Assembly (NCBI RefSeq): GCF_900141875.1
Contig: NZ_FQZE01000004.1
Coordinates: 124,001 to 188,000 of the forward strand
Length of the DNA stretch: 64,000 nt
Source of the DNA: Tangfeifania diversioriginum
GTDB taxonomy: Bacteria > Bacteroidota > Bacteroidia > Bacteroidales > Prolixibacteraceae
Reading direction: 5' to 3'
Below are positions 7,217 through 15,436 of this stretch, in pieces (the first letter of the stretch is position 1; each line of letters starts with the position of its first letter). A program made the position numbers and the translations under genes. Under the pieces are notes generated by a model. It searched no databases, was not told the origin of the DNA, and saw only the letters and a program-made list of their open reading frames with translations.

Positions 7217-8230
7217 CTACTGCAGCCGCTTCGATACCTGGAATGCTTTTGCAGGATTTGTTACAAAGAGCTGGTGGACATCCTGCTGGCTGAGACCGGC
7301 ATCGCGCAATGCGGGAATCAATATATTTTCGATGTCGGTAAATCCCCTGAAACTTCCGCCACCGGGCTCGCCGGGTTTGTACCAACCTGCATCGTGCGAG
7401 AAAAGCATATTTTTCAGAAATCCGTGCTTTTTCATTTGTTGTGCAAAATCGACAAAACGTTCTGTACGGTCTGGATTGAAATTATCGAAAGCAATCCAGG
7501 ATCCAAGCGCTGCTGCTTCAAAATGTTTGTCGATATCTTTTTCGTTGTGGGCATGCGTCCAGATAAATGCTGACGGATGAATGCCATACTCTTCCAGAAT
7601 TTTAATTTGTTCAAATGCAGGTTCTGCCAGCCCGGTATGCGACATAATGGTGAGGCCCGTTTCTTTGTGCGCCATGCAGGCGGCTTCCACAACTTTCCGG
7701 TTGATCTCTTCCAGTGGACCGCGCTCCACGGCAATTTTTATGAACCCGGGATAAACTCCAGTTTCTTCAATTCCGTTGCGGGCCTCGTCAATCCAGCGCT
7801 CGGCCAGTTGGGAGGCGGTTTCGGTAAACGCGTGTTCGGGCAGAAACTTAGCATTCACCGCACTGTAATAGCCTGTATTTGTAATAAGTTGAATACCCGA
7901 TTTTTTACTGAGTATTTTTAGCAATTCCGGGTCGCGCCCCAAATATGCCGGTGTGCATTCTATTAGTGTTTTGTAGCCCATCTCTTTAATTTCAATGAGA
8001 TAGGGGAGGACTTTCTCCACCACGCTGTCGCGATTCCAGCGATGGTATCCCGTACTGTCAGCCCCAATGAAATCAACCAGCAAATGTTCATGATGCAAGG
8101 TTTTGCCCATTGCTCCCGAAGGAATTTCTCCATTCACAGTTATCACTTTAGGTTCACGAATGTTGCATGATGTAAATATTGCAACCACAAAAAGTCCGAT
8201 AAGTAGCTGATTTGCACTCATTATTTTCAA
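7217..8230 (-). CDS. Phosphotriesterase-family lipoprotein (amidohydrolase fold)
   Basis: The 337-residue protein carries a lipoprotein signal with IFTSC at residues 18-22. The metal ligands of the phosphotriesterase group are visible: H47-E-H49, K165 in FIKIAVE (the carboxylated lysine), H198 in SHTG, H226 or H228 in THAH, and D280 in SHDAGWY. The C-terminal NPAKAF motif is also typical. It should be a binuclear-metal hydrolase at the cell envelope; such PTE homologues are often lactonases or phosphodiesterases, and substrate cannot be told. It is followed downstream only by the UspA gene, with 126 bases between. The start could be ATG 8221. Confidence 0.88.
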   Translation of the reverse strand: MKIMSANQLLIGLFVVAIFTSCNIREPKVITVNGEIPSGAMGKTLHHEHLLVDFIGADSTGYHRWNRDSVVEKVLPYLIEIKEMGYKTLIECTPAYLGRDPELLKILSKKSGIQLITNTGYYSAVNAKFLPEHAFTETASQLAERWIDEARNGIEETGVYPGFIKIAVERGPLEEINRKVVEAACMAHKETGLTIMSHTGLAEPAFEQIKILEEYGIHPSAFIWTHAHNEKDIDKHFEAAALGSWIAFDNFNPDRTERFVDFAQQMKKHGFLKNMLFSHDAGWYKPGEPGGGSFRGFTDIENILIPALRDAGLSQQDVHQLFVTNPAKAFQVSKRLQ

Positions 8231-8289
8231 AATTTTGAAACAAGATACAAAATCGACGGAATTCAGAAAAATGAAAAGTGGGAGTAGGA

Positions 8290-9225
8290 TTATTTAATTC
8301 TGCGGGCTTTTCTTTTTCTAACAACCAGAAAAGCTCCCGAAATGACGAGTACAGCACCCAAAATGGTAGTTAGCGAAAATCGTTCGTGGCTGATCCAACT
8401 CACTTCGAGCGAAGTCAGGATTCCCATGGTAATGAAGGTGATAATCGGGTTCAGAAAAATAATGACGCTTACTTTATTGGCTTCGATAAATTTCAGTGCC
8501 TGTGCCAGCGAGCTGTAGGCGATGAAAGTGTTTGCACCGAGAAACAGAATCAGCAACCACCAGGTCCAGTGAAGTTGGAGAACAGGCGCAAGATTAATAA
8601 AAGGCAGGTAAATAACTGCCGGAAAACCGAAAAGAAACAGGTTGAGCATTTGTCCGGGATGAACCGTTACCAGCTTTTTTTGCATGGTAGCATAAGCAGC
8701 CCAGGCCAGTGCACCACTCAGTGTAAACAAAACGCCGAGGTTATACTGCTCTTTTCCATCGAAAAATGCCAACAGCTGATCGCGGTAAAAAAAGGCAAAT
8801 CCTGCCAGCGCCACAAAGAAACCAATCATTTGCCGGCGCGAGAGTTTTTCTTTGAAAATCAGGAACCCGGCCAGTGCCAGGGTAAGCGGACCAAACTGAA
8901 TAAATAGCTGAGCGTTGCTCGGAGTGGTATAATTTATCCCCAACATAAAACCGAGGTAATTCCACGACAGTGCAATGGCTGCCAAAACCAGCAGAAAGGG
9001 TGGTTTTATCAGAATCTTCAGGCTGGAAGGAGAGCGATATAACTGCCAGCCTAGCAGAATGACAAAAGCAATAAAAAAGCGAAACCAAACAATAGTAATC
9101 GGTTCAATCTCCTGAACCGCCACTTTTAACGCGATGGCCAGAAAGCCCCAGAAGAAGGCGGTTACACAAGCATAAATAATACCTTTTGTTTGGTTTTGCA
9201 TATTTGAATTTCTTGAATCAGGCAA
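8290..9225 (-). CDS. EamA/DMT-superfamily permease
   Basis: The 311-residue protein has ten hydrophobic segments in two EamA repeats (about residues 9-140 and 155-300) and a basic C-terminus (RKRKARR). The first repeat shows AFFWGFLAIALK and PSNAQLFIQFGPL, the second GALAWAAYATMQKK and NPIITFITMG, as in DMT exporters of metabolites. The direction and substrate are unknown. An ATG at 9201 (MQNQTKG) is an alternative start. It lies 15 bases after the toxin gene on the same strand. Confidence 0.88.
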   Translation of the reverse strand: MPDSRNSNMQNQTKGIIYACVTAFFWGFLAIALKVAVQEIEPITIVWFRFFIAFVILLGWQLYRSPSSLKILIKPPFLLVLAAIALSWNYLGFMLGINYTTPSNAQLFIQFGPLTLALAGFLIFKEKLSRRQMIGFFVALAGFAFFYRDQLLAFFDGKEQYNLGVLFTLSGALAWAAYATMQKKLVTVHPGQMLNLFLFGFPAVIYLPFINLAPVLQLHWTWWLLILFLGANTFIAYSSLAQALKFIEANKVSVIIFLNPIITFITMGILTSLEVSWISHERFSLTTILGAVLVISGAFLVVRKRKARRIK

Positions 9226-9240
9226 ATAAAATCTGCCGTA

Positions 9241-9564
9241 TTATTTCTGAAGCTGCAGAATCCGAATCAGATTTTTGTTAATTTCTTTTACAACACTTTC
9301 TTCCAGTGTTCCTAATCTTCCAAGAACAATTTCTTTATCTAAAGTGGCGATTTTATTTAAGCGAATTACTGAGTCTTTTTTTAATCCATTTCCGAAAGTT
9401 GGTTTTACCACGATGTCAGATATACTTTTTCTTTCAAATTTAGTTGTAATAAAGCAGACAGTAACATCTTCCGGTGAACTAATCAGCACAAGTGCCGGAC
9501 GTTTCTTATTCCCCATTAAATCAGTAAATGGGAAAGGAACGAGAATAATATCACCTTTTTTCAC
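9241..9564 (-). CDS. PemK/MazF-type toxin (endoribonuclease)
   Basis: The 107-residue protein shows the MazF/PemK fold: GDIILVPFPFTDLMGNKKRPALVL at the N-terminus (with the conserved R-P-A-L-V), TVCFITTK in the middle and DSVIRLNKIATLD near the end, holding the conserved Arg and Thr of the active site. Members cleave mRNA. It overlaps the upstream gene by four bases in the order antitoxin then toxin, as in type II modules. No sign of decay. Confidence 0.85.
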   Translation of the reverse strand: MKKGDIILVPFPFTDLMGNKKRPALVLISSPEDVTVCFITTKFERKSISDIVVKPTFGNGLKKDSVIRLNKIATLDKEIVLGRLGTLEESVVKEINKNLIRILQLQK

Positions 9565-9791
9565 TTATATTTTTCCTTTAAGTCATTAACGGTATAAAGG
9601 TCTTCCTCATCATTTAAATATTCAAATGATTTGGATTCGCTTGTCAATTCCTGTATACCTTCAGTGAGTAATTTGTCTTCAGTCCTTTTTAGAAGAAAAT
9701 CAACAAAATCTTTAACCTCTATCAGCCTTTCTTCTGAAAGCTGGTTCAAATTTTTTACCGTCTTTTTTATAATAGCCTCGCGCTGTTCCAT
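9561..9791 (-). CDS. Antitoxin partner of the PemK/MazF toxin
   Basis: This small 76-residue protein is acidic and mostly helical. Its N-terminal part (residues 1-40, with LSEERLIEVKDFVDFLLKR) resembles the DUF2281-like helix found in many antitoxins, and the acidic C-terminal half (SFEYLNDEEDLYTVNDLK) would wrap the toxin. The assignment rests mainly on the 4-base overlap with the toxin gene and on its size. The pair sits 35 bases after the pheT stop on the same strand, so transcripts from upstream could reach it. Confidence 0.75.
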   Translation of the reverse strand: MEQREAIIKKTVKNLNQLSEERLIEVKDFVDFLLKRTEDKLLTEGIQELTSESKSFEYLNDEEDLYTVNDLKEKYK

Positions 9792-9826
9792 ATTAATACA
9801 TTTTTTATAAAGATAAAAAGAATCAG

Positions 9827-12280
9827 CTAGCCACGCAATTGTGCACCCAGGTCGCGTTCAAATGCTGCCAGCAGTTTTTTCATCGTTTTGTCAATCTGCT
9901 TATCTTTTAACGTGCGGTTTTCGTCGCGGAGTGTAAATTTCACAGCATACGATTTCTTATCCTCCGGAATTCCTTTTCCTTCATATACATCGAACAGGCC
10001 AACATCCTTCAGTATTTTCCGCTCGGTTTTGAAAGCTGCATCTTTAATCTGCTGGAAGGTGACATTTTTATCAATCAGCAGGGCCAAATCGCGGCGTACG
10101 GATGGAAATTTTGGCAACTCGCTAAAAGTAACTGCATGTTTTTTCTGATGGTCGAGTAAGGTTTCAAACCAGAAATCGGCATAATAAACCGGGTTGTCGA
10201 TTTCAAATTTGGTCTGGAACTTTTTCGACACAATCCCCATTTCAAGCACAGTCTTGTTGTTGTTCTGGTAATTCAGCCCTTCAGCAAACAATTCATTTTC
10301 TGTGCCTGAAATTTGAAGCTGCTCCAAATTAAATCCAAAGCGTTTCAGTAAATTTTCGGCGATGGATTTCAACTGGAAAAAGCTGCTCTGTTTTTGTTCC
10401 TCTTCCCAGCTTTCGGCCGATTGGGCACCGGTAATAAACAGACCGAGGTGCTCCTCTTCGTGGTAGTTACTCACCGGGTTGTTTTTCTTTTCGGTGCCTT
10501 TAAAGAAGTAGCAGTTCCCGAATTCGTAGAGTTTCAAATCCTTATTCTGGCGGTTGGCGTTGTACGAAATGCATTCCAGTCCGCCAAACAGCAGTGTCTG
10601 CCGCATTCCGTTCAGGTCGGCGCTGAGCGGGTTCAGCAAGTTCACTGTATTTTCACGCTTGTAATTTTCCAGCCCTTCGTAATACATTTCTTTGGTAAGC
10701 GAATTCGACCATATTTCGTTAAAACCCTGTGCGGTCAGCATTTCGGCAGCCAGGTTGCGCAACTGGTCGGGATCGGGTTTCTGCGCATATTGCAATGATG
10801 CTCTTATCTGTGAGGGAGTTTCCACATTATTGTACCCGTAAATACGCAGGATTTCTTCAATCACATCGGCTTCTCGTTTCACATCCACGCGGTAGGGCGG
10901 TACTTTCAAATCGAGGCCTTTTTCGTTCTCGCCTTCAATGTCTATTTCGAGTGAAGCAAGAATCGTCTTCACTTGTTCTTTTTCCAGTTCTTTTCCAATC
11001 AACCGTGTGAGGTTGAACCATGAGAGATGCACCGGGAAATGTTCGGCTTTTTCAGGGTACACATCTACAATCTCGGAAGTAATGGTTCCGCCAGCGAGCT
11101 CTTTCATCAGCAGGGCCGCTCTTTTGAGGGCGTAAATTACACCGTTGGGATCGGTACCGCGTTCGAAGCGAAACGATGCATCCGTGTTGAGTCCGTGGCG
11201 GCGCGCAGTTTTGCGGATGTAAACAGGGTTGAACCAGGCACTTTCCAGAAAAATACTTTTGGTCGTTTCTTTTACGCCCGACTGGATGCCGCCGAAAACA
11301 CCGCCAATGCACATCGGTGCTTCGGTATTGCAAATCATCAGGTCGTCGGCGTGGAGTTTGCGCTCCACTTCGTCGAGGGTGGTAAATTTTGTGCCTTCAT
11401 TTAGCGTGCTCACCACCACTTTGTTGCCGGTAATTTCGTCGGCATCGAATGCGTGCAGCGGCTGACCGGTTTCAAAAAGCACGTAGTTGGTAATGTCAAC
11501 CACATTGTTAATCGGTGTGTGCCCAATGGCTTTCAACCGGTTTTTGAGCCAGTCGGGCGACTCTTTTATTTCGAGGTTGGAGATGGTAACTCCTGCATAA
11601 CGCGGACAGGCATCCGGGGTTTTTACTTCTACCGGGATCTCCAAATTATGGTTGTCTGTTTTAAAATTTGCTACTGAAGGGCGAGTGTATTTTGTAGGTA
11701 TTTGCTGGTTCAGGAAGGCTGCCAAATCGCGGGCCACGCCAATGTGCGACGCGCCATCGATGCGGTTGGGTGTGAGGTCGATTTCAATCACCCAGTCCGA
11801 TTTCACGTTAAAAATTTCTTTGGCCGGCTGGCCCACTTCGGTATTTTCATCGAGCACAATGATTCCTTCGTGATTGGTGCCGATGCCGATTTCATCTTCG
11901 GCGCAAATCATTCCCTGGGAAACCTCGCCTCTGATTTTCATTTTTTTCAGTGTCAGTTCCTGGTCGCCCATATAGAGCGTGGTACCCACCGGTGCCACCA
12001 CCACTTTCTGGCCGGCAGCCACGTTGGGTGCCCCGCACACAATACGCAGCTCTTCGCCGGTGCCGATGTCAACCGTTGTTTTGCTCAGGTGATCTGAATT
12101 GGGATGCGGCGCGCAGGAGAGTACTTTGCCTGTTACCAGGCCTTTCATACCCCCTTTTACGGTTTCCACTTCTTCCAGGCTCCCCACTTCCAGACCAGTT
12201 TGGGTGAGTATTTCGCAAATTTCTTCAGGTGATTGATCCAGTTTGATGTAATCTTTTAACCAGGAATACGATATCTTCAT
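9827..12280 (-). CDS. pheT: Phenylalanine-tRNA ligase beta subunit
   Basis: The full-length 817-residue protein starts MKISYSWLKDYIKLD. An EMAP-type tRNA-binding domain is at about 40-150 (KVLSCAPHPNSDHL, VCGAPN), the B3/B4 editing domain at about 210-385, and the B5 domain at about 410-480. A ferredoxin-fold anticodon-binding domain is at the C-terminus (about 725-816, PSVRRDLALLID and FTLRDENRTL). With PheS it forms the alpha2-beta2 enzyme that charges tRNA-Phe; pheS is not in the window. Length is normal for Bacteroidota. No attenuator is visible upstream. Confidence 0.97.
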   Translation of the reverse strand: MKISYSWLKDYIKLDQSPEEICEILTQTGLEVGSLEEVETVKGGMKGLVTGKVLSCAPHPNSDHLSKTTVDIGTGEELRIVCGAPNVAAGQKVVVAPVGTTLYMGDQELTLKKMKIRGEVSQGMICAEDEIGIGTNHEGIIVLDENTEVGQPAKEIFNVKSDWVIEIDLTPNRIDGASHIGVARDLAAFLNQQIPTKYTRPSVANFKTDNHNLEIPVEVKTPDACPRYAGVTISNLEIKESPDWLKNRLKAIGHTPINNVVDITNYVLFETGQPLHAFDADEITGNKVVVSTLNEGTKFTTLDEVERKLHADDLMICNTEAPMCIGGVFGGIQSGVKETTKSIFLESAWFNPVYIRKTARRHGLNTDASFRFERGTDPNGVIYALKRAALLMKELAGGTITSEIVDVYPEKAEHFPVHLSWFNLTRLIGKELEKEQVKTILASLEIDIEGENEKGLDLKVPPYRVDVKREADVIEEILRIYGYNNVETPSQIRASLQYAQKPDPDQLRNLAAEMLTAQGFNEIWSNSLTKEMYYEGLENYKRENTVNLLNPLSADLNGMRQTLLFGGLECISYNANRQNKDLKLYEFGNCYFFKGTEKKNNPVSNYHEEEHLGLFITGAQSAESWEEEQKQSSFFQLKSIAENLLKRFGFNLEQLQISGTENELFAEGLNYQNNNKTVLEMGIVSKKFQTKFEIDNPVYYADFWFETLLDHQKKHAVTFSELPKFPSVRRDLALLIDKNVTFQQIKDAAFKTERKILKDVGLFDVYEGKGIPEDKKSYAVKFTLRDENRTLKDKQIDKTMKKLLAAFERDLGAQLRG

Positions 12281-12471
12281 TTTTAATGGTTTTTGCTCAA
12301 TTTTTATGAATCCGACAAAAGTAAATATTTTTTATTTGAATGCCACGAATCTGGAATGATTAGGGGAATGCGTGCAAAATGATTTAAAGTTCTGCATACA
12401 TAAAATTCTTAACGGAATGGCCGCCAGCGGGTCGTTAAAATGTTGTCAGATGGCCGATTATAAAACAGAGA

Positions 12472-12507
12472 GAGCCGTTAATCGAAGAGAAGCCTCCGTA
12501 ACGGCTC
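12472..12507 (-). terminator. Hairpin downstream of fabF-like gene, possible terminator
   Basis: GAGCCGTTA at 12472-12480 is perfectly complementary to TAACGGCTC at 12499-12507, with an 18-base loop. It sits 31 bases beyond the fabF-like stop. On the minus strand it is followed by TCTCTCTGTTTT, only a weak T-run, so termination is likely but not certain. Confidence 0.5.
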
Positions 12508-12538
12508 ACCTGTTATCTGCTCGATTACATGTTGCCTT

Positions 12539-13783
12539 TTATTCAGAATACTTTTTGAAAATTGTTGTCGCGATGTGACCGCCAAATCCAAAGGTGTTAC
12601 TCATAGCATAATCCACTTGTCTTTTTTGTGCAGTTCCTAATGTCAGATTAAAATTGTCTTTAAAATCGGGTTCTATGTCCACTGCGTTAATGGTAGGCGG
12701 AACAATATCGTTTTGAATAGCTTTGATACAAGCAATTGCTTCGACTGCTCCTGCCGCACCTAACAAATGCCCTGTCATTGACTTTGTCGCACTAATGTTT
12801 AATTTATTTTGTCTGCCGAAAACTCTTTCTATAGCTTTCATTTCACTAATGTCGCCCGGGGGTGTTGATGTGGCGTGAGTGTTTAAATAGTCGATGTCTT
12901 CTGTTGATATATTTGCATCTTCCAGGGCTGCAATCATTCCTAAATATGCTCCTTCGCCCTCCGGGTGTGTGCCTGTAAGATGGTATGCGTCGGCTGCCAT
13001 ACCTCCGCCAACAATTTCGGCAATGATTGGTGCATTGCGTTTAACAGCGTGTTCGTAGCTTTCCAGGATAATTGCACCTGCACCTTCGCCCATTACAAAA
13101 CCGTCCCGATTTATGTCAAAAGGCCTTGAAGCAATTTTAGGATTCTCATTGTATGTAGATAAGGCTCTTGAAGCATTGAAACCGCCAATACTGCCTTCTG
13201 TTATAGGTGCTTCTGAACCACCTGTTATTATCATATCTGCTTTTCCCCACTTGATATAATTAAAAACGTCAATAATGGCAGTATTGGAAGTAGCACAAGC
13301 GGAAACGGTTGTGAAATTTACTCCCCGCAGGCCGTATTTAATTGATATAACCCCCGATGCAATATCAACAATCATTTTTGGAATAAAGAAAGGGTTAAAC
13401 CGCGGAGTGCCATCTCCTTGTGCAAATTCAGTTATTTGTTGTTCAAAGGTGCCAATGCCTCCATTACCCGACCCCCAAATAACACCAATGCGATTTTTGT
13501 TTAGGTTTTCGAGATTGGTGTTGCTGTTCTTTATGGCTTCTTCCACAGCAATTAAAGCATACTGTGTAAATAAATCATATTTTCTTGCTTCAGCTTTTGG
13601 GATATAATTCAACGGGTCAAAGTTTTTAAGTTCGCATGCAAACTTTGTTTTGAATTTTTCCGGGTTAAATTTTGTAATCGGTGCTGCTCCACTGACACCA
13701 TTTTTAAGCGATTCCCAAAAATCATTCACATTATTTCCAATAGGAGTTAACGCACCCATTCCGGTTATAACTACTCGTTTCAT
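12539..13783 (-). CDS. Beta-ketoacyl-[acyl-carrier-protein] synthase, FabF type
   Basis: The 414-residue thiolase-fold protein has the complete KAS II active site: C163 (SACATS), H303 (NTHATSTPPGD), K334 (ATKSMTGH) and H339. It starts MKRVVITGMGALTPIGN and is normal in length. It should condense malonyl-ACP with an acyl-ACP in the cytoplasm. It is not beside acpP or other fab genes but four bases downstream of a TetR regulator, so it is probably an accessory synthase under dedicated control rather than the housekeeping enzyme. I therefore give no gene symbol. Confidence 0.92.
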   Translation of the reverse strand: MKRVVITGMGALTPIGNNVNDFWESLKNGVSGAAPITKFNPEKFKTKFACELKNFDPLNYIPKAEARKYDLFTQYALIAVEEAIKNSNTNLENLNKNRIGVIWGSGNGGIGTFEQQITEFAQGDGTPRFNPFFIPKMIVDIASGVISIKYGLRGVNFTTVSACATSNTAIIDVFNYIKWGKADMIITGGSEAPITEGSIGGFNASRALSTYNENPKIASRPFDINRDGFVMGEGAGAIILESYEHAVKRNAPIIAEIVGGGMAADAYHLTGTHPEGEGAYLGMIAALEDANISTEDIDYLNTHATSTPPGDISEMKAIERVFGRQNKLNISATKSMTGHLLGAAGAVEAIACIKAIQNDIVPPTINAVDIEPDFKDNFNLTLGTAQKRQVDYAMSNTFGFGGHIATTIFKKYSE

Positions 13784-13787
13784 ACTA

Positions 13788-14339
13788 TTACTGGATTAAA
13801 TCGTTTATAATTGTCTCTTTTATTTGCTGAAAATCCTGGTTATAAGTTAATCTTGACAGTTGCTCCGCTCCAAGAATATTGGTAATTATCATTAAGGCTT
13901 TATTCCTGTCATCAATCGTATAATTAAAAACACCTTTACCCTTTCCTTCTTCAAGAGTTTTGGTCAACCATCTCAAGGTATTGTCAGTAAGTTTTTTAAG
14001 TTCATTTTGGATTGCTAATTCAAAAGTGAGGTAATCATTTGTCAGCGAGCCTAAAATACTAATCTTATCTTCTGATTTTGCCACAGAATAAACCGTAAAA
14101 AACATCTTTATCTTATTCAATGGAGAGTAATTTTTGACCTTTAGCTCGAATTTTTCTAATTGCTTTAAATGTTTTTGGATAATGGCAATTATCAAATCCG
14201 ATTTCGACGGGAAATGGTAATGAATAGAGGCATTTTTTATTCCCAGATGTTTAGATATATCGCTAAAACTAAATGCATTGCATCCTTTTTGCCGGATGTG
14301 TATATCTGCTATTTGTATAATTTTCTCCTTTGTATTCAT
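13788..14339 (-). CDS. TetR/AcrR-family transcriptional regulator
   Basis: The 183-residue protein has an N-terminal TetR helix-turn-helix at about residues 8-50: FSFSDISKHLGIKNASIHYHFPSK is the recognition part with the hallmark YHFPSK. The remaining helical domain would bind a ligand. It precedes the FabF-type gene by four bases on the same strand and is most likely co-transcribed. A palindrome within its own promoter suggests it represses the operon and responds to an acyl compound or similar; the ligand is inference. The ATG is almost at the predicted transcription start, so the mRNA may be leaderless. Confidence 0.9.
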   Translation of the reverse strand: MNTKEKIIQIADIHIRQKGCNAFSFSDISKHLGIKNASIHYHFPSKSDLIIAIIQKHLKQLEKFELKVKNYSPLNKIKMFFTVYSVAKSEDKISILGSLTNDYLTFELAIQNELKKLTDNTLRWLTKTLEEGKGKGVFNYTIDDRNKALMIITNILGAEQLSRLTYNQDFQQIKETIINDLIQ

Positions 14340-14343
14340 TACA

Positions 14344-14375
14344 CAAATATATCTACCTATTAGTTGGTAGGCAAA
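14344..14375 (-). promoter_or_regulatory. Promoter with embedded operator for tetR-fabF
   Basis: Read on the minus strand, TTTG (14375-14372) and TATATTTG (14351-14344) are 20 bases apart, a full match to the Bacteroidota promoter. The spacer contains an imperfect palindrome at 14353-14370, CTACCTATT/AGTTGGTAG on the plus strand, with 7 of 9 arm positions symmetric. This size and position fit a TetR operator for autorepression. The predicted start falls at or next to the tetR ATG (14339). Confidence 0.75.
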
Positions 14376-14544
14376 TATTTTAAAAAGAAATTTAAAACTT
14401 TTCAGTTCAATGTGGTTTTTTATTCTGCCGGTTGAAAACAGTTAATTTTTGATTACCGAAAAAATGTTCAGGATAAAGTAGAATCTGATTTATTTATTTT
14501 GGGCAGTGCGAAGGGGAATTAGAAATGGAGGTTAGCACATCATA

Positions 14545-14979
14545 TTACTTTTTTCTATCTTTAAAAGTATCTGTTGAAAGCTCTTTCTGGAACTCATCTA
14601 ACACATCGCGTGCTTCACGACGGCTTGATTCGTAACGTTTTTTACTGAATATCCCGGTTGACATATCTTGCAGTTCATCATGGACGTTTTCCAGCGACTC
14701 GATGATAGTATTCTGAAAGAGAGCTGCACATTTCAGGCAGGGATATTCCTTCAGTTCAATGGTTTTATCTAATGCATCTTTTAATGCAGCAATCGATTCT
14801 TTATAATCCTTTCTGTGCCGGTATTCCTGAAATTTCAAATAGTTTTCATTAATGACAGAAAGATGTTCTTTACACTTTTCACCTCCAAACTGGCAATCCT
14901 GTAATTCAATTTTATTGGGGCTTGAACTATCATCTCCTTTGGCAGTTCCAGAAAACAACCCACGTCTCGATTTTCCCAT
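14545..14979 (-). CDS. Hypothetical protein, Cys-containing, helical
   Basis: The frame encodes 144 residues with a Ser/Gly-rich start (MGKSRRGLFSGTAKGDDSSS), then CQFGGEKC near residue 29, a long charged helix, CLKC at about 79-82 and a Lys/Glu-rich helical tail. The two CxxC-like pairs (C-x6-C and CxxC) might bind a metal. No signal peptide or known domain is recognised. It follows the DUF4185-like pseudogene at 53 bases on the same strand and ends 205 bases before tetR. Confidence 0.55.
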   Translation of the reverse strand: MGKSRRGLFSGTAKGDDSSSPNKIELQDCQFGGEKCKEHLSVINENYLKFQEYRHRKDYKESIAALKDALDKTIELKEYPCLKCAALFQNTIIESLENVHDELQDMSTGIFSKKRYESSRREARDVLDEFQKELSTDTFKDRKK

Positions 14980-15031
14980 ATTAAAAGATTATCCCTCAAA
15001 TAAAACAATTAATTTTTTAATCTTCAACATT

Positions 15032-15410
15032 TCAGTGTTTTTTCATTTCGTCCTTAAATATTTGGAAGGTTTCAATATTGTTATTCAGGTTAATTTTGAT
15101 GATTTTCGGGAAGTAGATTTCTTCGTCGTTCACCAACCTTTCAAAATCAAAATTATTTATGTTGTATGTGATAATAAGTTCATCCGATTTGAATCCATCC
15201 TTTTCCCGTTCCATCCTGGTCAATGAATGTGTCGCTGAACAACCAGAGAATTTTGCCCTGTCCGAGTTCAATGGTTGCAGCGCCATCAGCACCCCGCCAG
15301 TACTTGTCCTTTTTGAAAATTGAATTATCAATTTCTGTCACATTAATATTCTTCTTCTGTGCCGTTAAAAAGGATGGTAACAAACAAAGTATCAGTAGTA
15401 TTTTTTGCAT
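15032..15410 (-). pseudogene. Remnant of a secreted DUF4185/DUF5005-like protein with internal deletion
   Basis: A minus-strand frame from ATG 15410 encodes a signal peptide (LLILCLLPSFLTAQ) and a conserved start (KYWRGADGAATIELGQGKILWLFSDTF, in short KYWRGADGA and LFSDTF). It ends at 15180 after 76 residues. In another frame, from about 15195 to 15032, a C-terminus follows (ELIITYNINNFDFERLV, then YFPKIIKI). In whole proteins of this type, as I recall them, these parts are separated by roughly 300 residues. The junction near 15190-15205 therefore marks a large internal deletion with a frame change. The family name is from memory. Confidence 0.65.
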
Positions 15411-15436
15411 GATTTCAGAAATTTATGGCAATGTAT

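Noticed and set aside
7205-7573. Plus-strand frame of 122 residues
   Set aside because: It overlaps the phosphotriesterase-like gene in antisense and has no motif of its own.
10394-12207. Series of plus-strand open frames of 80-134 residues
   Set aside because: They are complementary shadows of pheT, which has full domain support on the minus strand.
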